NCBI GenBank assembly: GCA_002450075.1
Contig: DJYJ01000022.1
Span: 1 to 26,370 of the forward strand
Direction of reading: 5' to 3'
DNA length: 26,370 nucleotides
Source: Clostridiales bacterium UBA6981
GTDB lineage: Bacteria; Bacillota; Clostridia; Oscillospirales; Oscillospiraceae
Shown: positions 22,034-26,370 of the stretch, piece after piece
Layout of the letters: each line of letters begins with the position of its first letter
Position numbering within the stretch: the first letter of the stretch is position 1
Translations under genes and position numbers: made by a program
Notes under the pieces: generated by a model
Databases searched by the model: none
Seen by the model: only the letters and a program-made list of their open reading frames with translations
Told to the model about the DNA's origin: nothing

Positions 22034-23590
22034 TTGGATCTGCAAAAAACCGTACTCGGGCTTGAGCTGGGCTCGACCCGTATCAAGGCTGTTCTGATCG
22101 ACGAGAAGCATGTTTCCGTCGCTTCCGGCGACTGGGAGTGGGAAAACCGCCTGGTCGACGGGATCTGGACCTATTCGCTGGAGGACGTGCGCATCGGCGT
22201 GCAGAACTGCTTTGCCGCGCTGCGCCGCGACGTGAAGAAGAAGTATGATCTCGAGCTTACGACAGTCGGCGCGATCGGCATTTCCGCGATGATGCACGGC
22301 TATCTCCCCTTTGACAGCGAGGGCAATCAGCTCTCCGCGTTCCGCACCTGGCGCAACACGATCACCGGCGAGGCCGCCGAAAAGCTGACGGCGCTCTTTG
22401 ACTTCAACATCCCGCAGCGCTGGAGCATCGCCCATCTCTACCAGGCGATCTTGAACGGCGAGGAGCACGTGGGCCGGATCTCCTATCTCACGACACTCGC
22501 GGGCTATCTGCATTTCCTGCTCACCGGCGAAAAGCTGATGGGCGTGGGCGAAGCCTCCGGCATGTTCCCGATCGACAGCGAAAAGTGCGACTATGATGAG
22601 ACGATGCTTGAAAAATTCCGTGATCTCACCGGGATCGAGCTGCGTAAAATTCTGCCGCAGGTCGTGCCGGCCGGCGTTCGCGCGGGCACGCTCACCGAGA
22701 GCGGCGCGCGCTTTCTCGACCCCACAGGCACGCTGCGCTGCGGCATTCCCTTCGCGCCCTGCGAGGGCGACGCGGGCACCGGCATGGCCGCGACGAATTC
22801 CGTCCGCGTCCGCACCGGCAATGTCTCGGCCGGTACGAGCGATTTTGCGATGATCGTCACGGAAAAGCCGCTGGGCGTACACCGCGAGATCGACATGGTC
22901 ACGACGCCTGACGGGCTTCCCGTCGCGATGGTGCACTGCAACAACTGCACCTCGGATATCAACGCCTGGGTCTCGCTGTTCGGCGAGTTCGGCGAGATGA
23001 TGGGTCTGAAGGTCAGTAAGGGCGAGCTCTTCACGCGTCTGTTCCAAAAGGCGCTCGAGGGTGAGCGTGACTGCGGCGGACTTTTGTCGTTCAACTATTT
23101 CTCCGGCGAGGGCGTGACCGATCTCGACGCCGGACGTCCGCTCTTCCTGCGCACGCCGGACGCGTCCTTTACGCTGGCGAACTTCATGCGCACGCATCTG
23201 CTCTCCGCGCTTGCGACGCTGAAGATCGGGCTGGACATCCTCACCCAGACCGAGCAGGTCGCGATCGACCGGCTGTACGGCCACGGCGGCTTTTTCAAGA
23301 CGCCCGAGGTCGGCCAGCGTCTTCTCTCCGCGGCCGTCGGCGCGCCGGTCTCCGTCATGGAAACAGCCGGCGAGGGCGGCCCTTACGGCATGGCGCTGCT
23401 CGCGGCGTACATGCTGTGGAAAGACGAGGGCGAGACGCTGCCGGATTATCTGGACAACAAGGTATTTGCCTGCGCCTCCTCCCTCACGCTGATGGCGGAC
23501 GAGCACGACATTGCCGGCTTTGACGCCTTCCTCGCGCGCTATCGCGCCGCGCTCCCGCTCGAGCGTGCGGCGACGGAGCTTGTCGGATAA
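22034..23590 (+). CDS. FGGY-family carbohydrate kinase
   Basis: This protein of about 518 residues has the two actin-like domains of FGGY sugar kinases. The phosphate-1 loop is [16 protein letters not shown] at the N-terminus, followed by [15 protein letters not shown]. The second domain shows [13 protein letters not shown], and [22 protein letters not shown] with the adenosine-binding GG. It phosphorylates a sugar or ketose; xylulose- or ribulose-type substrates are plausible but not fixed by sequence. I choose TTG 22034, because GGAGG (22021-22025) lies 8 bp upstream and the protein then starts just before the kinase loop. The in-frame ATG at 22007 has no ribosome binding site. The AraC-type gene and rhamnulokinase downstream place it in a deoxy-sugar locus. 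Confidence 0.9.
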   Translation: MDLQKTVLGLELGSTRIKAVLIDEKHVSVASGDWEWENRLVDGIWTYSLEDVRIGVQNCFAALRRDVKKKYDLELTTVGAIGISAMMHGYLPFDSEGNQLSAFRTWRNTITGEAAEKLTALFDFNIPQRWSIAHLYQAILNGEEHVGRISYLTTLAGYLHFLLTGEKLMGVGEASGMFPIDSEKCDYDETMLEKFRDLTGIELRKILPQVVPAGVRAGTLTESGARFLDPTGTLRCGIPFAPCEGDAGTGMAATNSVRVRTGNVSAGTSDFAMIVTEKPLGVHREIDMVTTPDGLPVAMVHCNNCTSDINAWVSLFGEFGEMMGLKVSKGELFTRLFQKALEGERDCGGLLSFNYFSGEGVTDLDAGRPLFLRTPDASFTLANFMRTHLLSALATLKIGLDILTQTEQVAIDRLYGHGGFFKTPEVGQRLLSAAVGAPVSVMETAGEGGPYGMALLAAYMLWKDEGETLPDYLDNKVFACASSLTLMADEHDIAGFDAFLARYRAALPLERAATELVG

Positions 23591-23643
23591 GGCAAGGCTG
23601 CAACTGCGGACAGGAAATTTCTTTTGCTTCTCCGCCTGACAGC

Positions 23644-23672
23644 TTGAACGCAGAGCAAAAAAGGAGTATGAT
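23644..23672 (+). promoter_or_regulatory. Predicted promoter of the AraC-type gene inside a terminator
   Basis: TTGAAC (23644-23649) and TATGAT (23667-23672) are 17 bp apart. The -10 lies in the 5' arm of the terminator at 23661-23693, and the predicted start near 23679 falls in its loop. Confidence 0.6.
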
Positions 23673-23698
23673 CGAGGAAAGATCATGCTCCTTTTTAT
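23661..23698 (+). terminator. Intrinsic terminator after the FGGY kinase gene
   Basis: AAGGAGTATGATC (23661-23673) pairs with GATCATGCTCCTT (23681-23693), with one G-U pair and a 7-nt loop, followed by TTTATTA. The 114 bp before the AraC-type gene hold no reading frame. Confidence 0.8.
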
Positions 23699-23722
23699 TA
23701 CGCTGTGAAGGAGGAGGACGGA

Positions 23723-24673
23723 TTGAACGAGGAACTGCTGAAAAAGCTGTCGGCCGTCACGGAGGAGGAGCGCGAGATCCTCTCGGGTCGGCGGCAGATC
23801 GACCGCACGCTGTATATGGACGCAAGCCGCGACGTGATCACCGGAGACAAGCTGCTCTCGCGCGGGAAAAATATCACGATCCGGCCGCACACGCGCTTTA
23901 TCGCCTTTCCCGAGCACTGCCACGATTATGTGGAGATGGTCTATATGTGCAAGGGGCAGACACGGCATTGCATCAACGGAGAAGAGATCGTCCTTGAGCG
24001 CGGCGAGCTGATGCTGCTCGGGCAGAACGCGCGCCACTCCATCGCCCCGGCGGGAGAGGGCGACGTCGCCGTGAACTTTATCGTGCGTCCCGCTTTCTTT
24101 TCCGCTACCCTGCCCTATCTCGGCGAGGAGGAGACGCCGCTGCGCCGCTTTCTCGTCAGCTGTCTGACCGGCGAGACCGAGGCGGGATATCTCCTCTTCC
24201 GGGTATCGGACGTGCTGCCGATCCAGAATCTGATCGAAAACCTGCTCTATACGCTGCTGGAGGAGACGCCGAACAAGCGCGGCATCCTGCAGCTGACGAT
24301 GGGGCTTCTCTTCGCCCAGCTCGTGAATCATACCCAGACGCTTCAGGTCGGCACGGCCGAGCAGAACGCCGTCGTCGCCGTGCTGCGCTATGTGGAGGAG
24401 CACTATCGCGACGGCAGTTTAGGCGAGATCGCGGGGCAGCTGCACTATGATCTGCCCTATCTCTCGCGTCTCGTCCGCCGCAGGACCGGGAAGACCTATA
24501 CCGAGCTGTTGCAGGAAAAGCGTCTGTCACAGGCGGCCTGGCTGCTGCGCAATTCCGACCGGCGCGTCGAGGAGATCGCCCGCAGCGTCGGCTATGAAAA
24601 CCTGAGCTTTTTCCACCGTCTGTTCCGCGCGCGCTTCCTCCTTTCGCCCAAGGCCTATCGTGATTGCAAATAA
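23723..24673 (+). CDS. AraC family transcriptional regulator with N-terminal cupin domain
   Basis: This 316-residue regulator has an N-terminal cupin-like ligand-binding domain (about residues 45-145), seen in FPEHCHDYVEMVYMCKG and RGELMLLGQNARHSI. The C-terminal domain has the AraC double helix-turn-helix (about 218-312), including SLGEIAGQLHYDLPYLSRLV and IARSVGYENLSFFHRLFRAR. Such proteins usually activate sugar catabolic genes in response to the sugar. It lies between two sugar kinases, so they are likely targets. I use TTG 23723, where GGAGG ends 5 bp upstream; the in-frame GTG at 23705 precedes that site. Confidence 0.92.
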   Translation: MNEELLKKLSAVTEEEREILSGRRQIDRTLYMDASRDVITGDKLLSRGKNITIRPHTRFIAFPEHCHDYVEMVYMCKGQTRHCINGEEIVLERGELMLLGQNARHSIAPAGEGDVAVNFIVRPAFFSATLPYLGEEETPLRRFLVSCLTGETEAGYLLFRVSDVLPIQNLIENLLYTLLEETPNKRGILQLTMGLLFAQLVNHTQTLQVGTAEQNAVVAVLRYVEEHYRDGSLGEIAGQLHYDLPYLSRLVRRRTGKTYTELLQEKRLSQAAWLLRNSDRRVEEIARSVGYENLSFFHRLFRARFLLSPKAYRDCK

Positions 24674-24700
24674 GGACACTTTTTTGCATAAGTCCCGACA

Positions 24701-24729
24701 TTGGAAAAATCCCCCTTGTCCGATAAACT
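24701..24729 (+). promoter_or_regulatory. Predicted rhaB promoter overlapping a terminator
   Basis: TTGGAA (24701-24706) and TAAACT (24724-24729) are 17 bp apart. The predicted start near 24736 is the first base of the hairpin 3' arm, so this transcript would not form the terminator. Confidence 0.45.
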
Positions 24730-24756
24730 GATAGCATCGGACAAAGGGGGTTTTTT
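24711..24756 (+). terminator. Terminator that also covers the rhaB ribosome binding site
   Basis: CCCCCTTGTCCGAT (24711-24724) pairs with ATCGGACAAAGGGGG (24736-24750) with one bulged base, followed by six T bases. The AAGGGGG of the 3' arm is the only ribosome binding site for the ATG at 24758. Confidence 0.85.
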
Positions 24757-24757
24757 G

Positions 24758-26035
24758 ATGAAGCATTACCTTGCCATCGACATCGGCGCCTCGTCCGGCC
24801 GTCACATCGTGGGCTGGACGGAAAACGGCGCGATCATGACCGAAGAGGTCTACCGTTTCCCCAACGGCGTGAGCGAGCTGGACGGGCATCTGACCTGGGA
24901 TGTTGCCGCGCTGCTCAGCCACGTCAAGGAGGGCATCTCCCGCGCCAAAGAGCGTTTCGGCGAGATCGAAAGTCTCTCGGTCGACACCTGGGGCGTGGAC
25001 TATGTGCTGCTGCGCGGCAATGAAGAGGTCCTCCCCTGCTATGCCTATCGCGACAGCCGCACCGAGGATGTGATCCCGCTGGTGCATGAAAAGATCTCCT
25101 TCACCCGGCTTTACCGCCACACGGGCATCCAGTTTCAGCCCTTCAACACGATCTATCAGCTTTATGCCGACAAGCTTGCCGGCCGGCTTGAGGGCGTGAC
25201 GGATTTTCTGCTGATCCCGGAATATCTGATGTACAAGCTCTGCGGCGTGAAGGCCCACGAATACACCAACGCCACGACCGGCGGCATGGTCAACGCCGCG
25301 ACGCGGGAGTACGACGAGGCAATCATTGACGCGCTCGGCCTGCCGGCGCAGCTTTTCCGTCCTCTCTCCCAGCCCGGCACGGTGATCGGCGAATATGAGG
25401 GCATCAAGGTCGTCCTCTGTGCCACGCACGACACGGCCAGCGCCGTCGAGGGCATAGAGATGGAGCAAAACGCGCCGTTCATCTCCTCCGGCACCTGGAG
25501 TTTGCTCGGCGTAAAGACCGACGAGCCCATCACGAACGCCGCGAGCGAGCTGGCCAATTGGACAAACGAGGGCGGTGTCGGATACATCCGGTATCTGAAA
25601 AACATCATGGGCATGTGGCTTGTAAACCGCCTGCGCGATGAGCTTTGCCCGGACAAGCCCTTCGGCGAGATCGTCGCCGAGGCGGAGAGAAGCCGCTTTG
25701 AAGAGACCGTGGACGCCAACGCCTCGGCCTTCCTTGCGCCGAAGAGCATGAAGCAGGCCTTTGACGAGGCGCTGAGCATGAAGCCGCAGAGCGTCGGCGA
25801 TTATTTCCGCTGCGCTTACCGGAGCCTTGCCCTTTGTTACATGAACGCGATCGGCGAGCTGCAGCACAGCACCGGCAGACATTATGACAGCATCTATATC
25901 GTCGGCGGCGGCGCCAAGAACGGCTTTCTCAACCGTCTCACCGAGGAGGCCAGCGGCAAGAAGGTCATCGCGCTGCCCATCGAGGCCACGGCCATCGGAA
26001 ATCTGAAAATACAAATGGAGCTTGCTTCCCTCTGA
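24758..26035 (+). CDS. rhaB: Rhamnulokinase (short C-terminus)
   Basis: This 425-residue FGGY kinase matches rhamnulokinases, which phosphorylate L-rhamnulose at C1. Motifs are the N-terminal IDIGASSGRHIVGW, SVDTWGVDYVLL, the YRDSRTE segment, TNATTGGMVNA, the ATHDTASAV loop, and SSGTWSLLGV, with the nucleotide-binding VGGGAKNGFLNRLTEEASG near the end. The family usually runs to about 460-490 residues. Here the protein stops a few residues after EATAIGNL and lacks the last helix region. The stop is followed at once by a repeat array, so truncation by that array, or a compact clade variant, are both possible. The start follows AAGGGGG and a T run; no other ribosome binding site is nearby. Confidence 0.88.
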   Translation: MKHYLAIDIGASSGRHIVGWTENGAIMTEEVYRFPNGVSELDGHLTWDVAALLSHVKEGISRAKERFGEIESLSVDTWGVDYVLLRGNEEVLPCYAYRDSRTEDVIPLVHEKISFTRLYRHTGIQFQPFNTIYQLYADKLAGRLEGVTDFLLIPEYLMYKLCGVKAHEYTNATTGGMVNAATREYDEAIIDALGLPAQLFRPLSQPGTVIGEYEGIKVVLCATHDTASAVEGIEMEQNAPFISSGTWSLLGVKTDEPITNAASELANWTNEGGVGYIRYLKNIMGMWLVNRLRDELCPDKPFGEIVAEAERSRFEETVDANASAFLAPKSMKQAFDEALSMKPQSVGDYFRCAYRSLALCYMNAIGELQHSTGRHYDSIYIVGGGAKNGFLNRLTEEASGKKVIALPIEATAIGNLKIQMELASL

Positions 26036-26037
26036 GC

Positions 26038-26352
26038 GGGAAGGCTATAAGGAAAGCACCTCATCCGTCGGACAGAGTCCGACACCTTCCGGTTTGCCGC
26101 AATTGCCGTTCCCGGCACTTGCATAAATGCTCGTGCCGCAAAGCGGCGCGGCTGCACAAATTCCATCCCGCCTTCCTCTGCCCCCGGCAGCGGCGGGACG
26201 CAATTCCCCAGAGGGGAAGGCTATAAGGAAAGCACCTCATCCACCGCTAACGCGGTCCCCCTTCCCCGCAAGCGGGGAAGGCTATAAGGAAAGCACCTCA
26301 TCCGTCGGACAGAGTCCGACACCTTCCCCAGAGGGGAAGGCTATAAGGAAAG
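26038..26352. repeat. Hairpin-rich repeat array after rhaB
   Basis: The unit GGAAGGCTATAAGGAAAG occurs four times (near 26039, 26215, 26276 and 26335). In the first three it continues as CACCTCATCC. Between copies lie short stems: GTCGGAC/GTCCGAC twice, ACCGC/GCGGT once, and CTTCCCC.../GGGGAAG. A non-repeat stretch at about 26095-26200 contains GGCAC...GTGCC and GCCGC/GCGGC stems. No credible gene is present in 26036-26370; the last 18 bp are unrelated AT-rich sequence. Confidence 0.85.
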
Positions 26353-26370
26353 ACTAACTATTAAAAGTCA

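Noticed and set aside
21791..24403. 870-codon open frame on the - strand across nfo, the FGGY kinase and the AraC-type gene
   Set aside because: It spans three recognisable genes and two regulatory gaps, has no family resemblance, and is rich in Arg, His and Ala as antisense frames of GC-rich genes are.
26038..26352. CRISPR array
   Set aside because: The repeated linker is interspersed with hairpins of uneven spacing and self-similar sequence, not unique spacers of constant length, and no cas genes are present.
26127..26357. 76-codon open frame in the right-end repeats
   Set aside because: It is made of repeat units (PEGKAIRK recurs), has no ribosome binding site and no family.

Overview
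The window looks like chromosomal DNA of a GC-rich gut-type member of the Clostridia, most likely the Oscillospirales. The evidence is the family set: a paired TIGR03960/TIGR03936 radical-SAM system next to an M50 protease, DUF4364, DUF1858, TraX-like and AsnA proteins, and strong AGGAGG ribosome binding sites. Three of the five tRNAs have C at anticodon position 34 (Pro-CGG, Gly-CCC, Arg-CCG), which suits a GC-rich codon usage. No phage, IS element or CRISPR array is visible. The assignment to Oscillospirales is inference; no taxonomic marker gene is present.

Layout, left to right. Positions 37-3410 hold a leftward four-gene operon: a small membrane protein, an M50 site-2 protease, a TIGR03960 radical SAM protein and a TIGR03936 partner. 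A long repeat hairpin and an unknown Lys/Leu-rich protein follow. Next come tRNA-Pro with a duplicated 5' end, and a DUF1858 redox protein divergent from a Crp/Fnr regulator across a perfect palindrome. The Crp/Fnr gene is followed by a TraX-like membrane protein. Positions 6534-9803 carry rdgB, tRNA-Gly, a membrane-anchored GH25 lysozyme, tRNA-Thr, tRNA-Tyr and pfkA. Positions 9999-14073 carry a large SF2 helicase-like protein and fumC. Leftward DUF4364-asnA follows, then a conserved unknown protein, then leftward apbE-recG plus an AT-richer small membrane protein. After tRNA-Arg come an acetyltransferase-nfo operon and a sugar locus (FGGY kinase, AraC-type regulator, rhamnulokinase). The window ends in about 335 bp of hairpin repeats that abut an unusually short rhaB.

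Most genes are housekeeping: glycolysis (pfkA), fumarate hydration (fumC), asparagine synthesis (asnA), nucleotide-pool sanitation (rdgB) and DNA repair (recG, nfo). The right end is a deoxy-sugar catabolic locus whose isomerase and aldolase are not in the window.

The most interesting signals are non-coding. (1) Downstream of tRNA-Gly, tRNA-Tyr and tRNA-Arg, just past the terminator, lies an inverted copy of part of that same tRNA's T-arm, so tRNA 3' half, terminator and mirror could fold as one long hairpin. (2) At three junctions (helicase-fumC, FGGY kinase-araC, araC-rhaB) the promoter of the downstream gene sits inside the intrinsic terminator of the upstream gene, with the predicted start at the loop or 3' arm. 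(3) A Crp/Fnr-type palindrome lies exactly at -41.5 of a predicted DUF1858 promoter. (4) tRNA-Pro and tRNA-Tyr carry partial direct echoes of their own ends.
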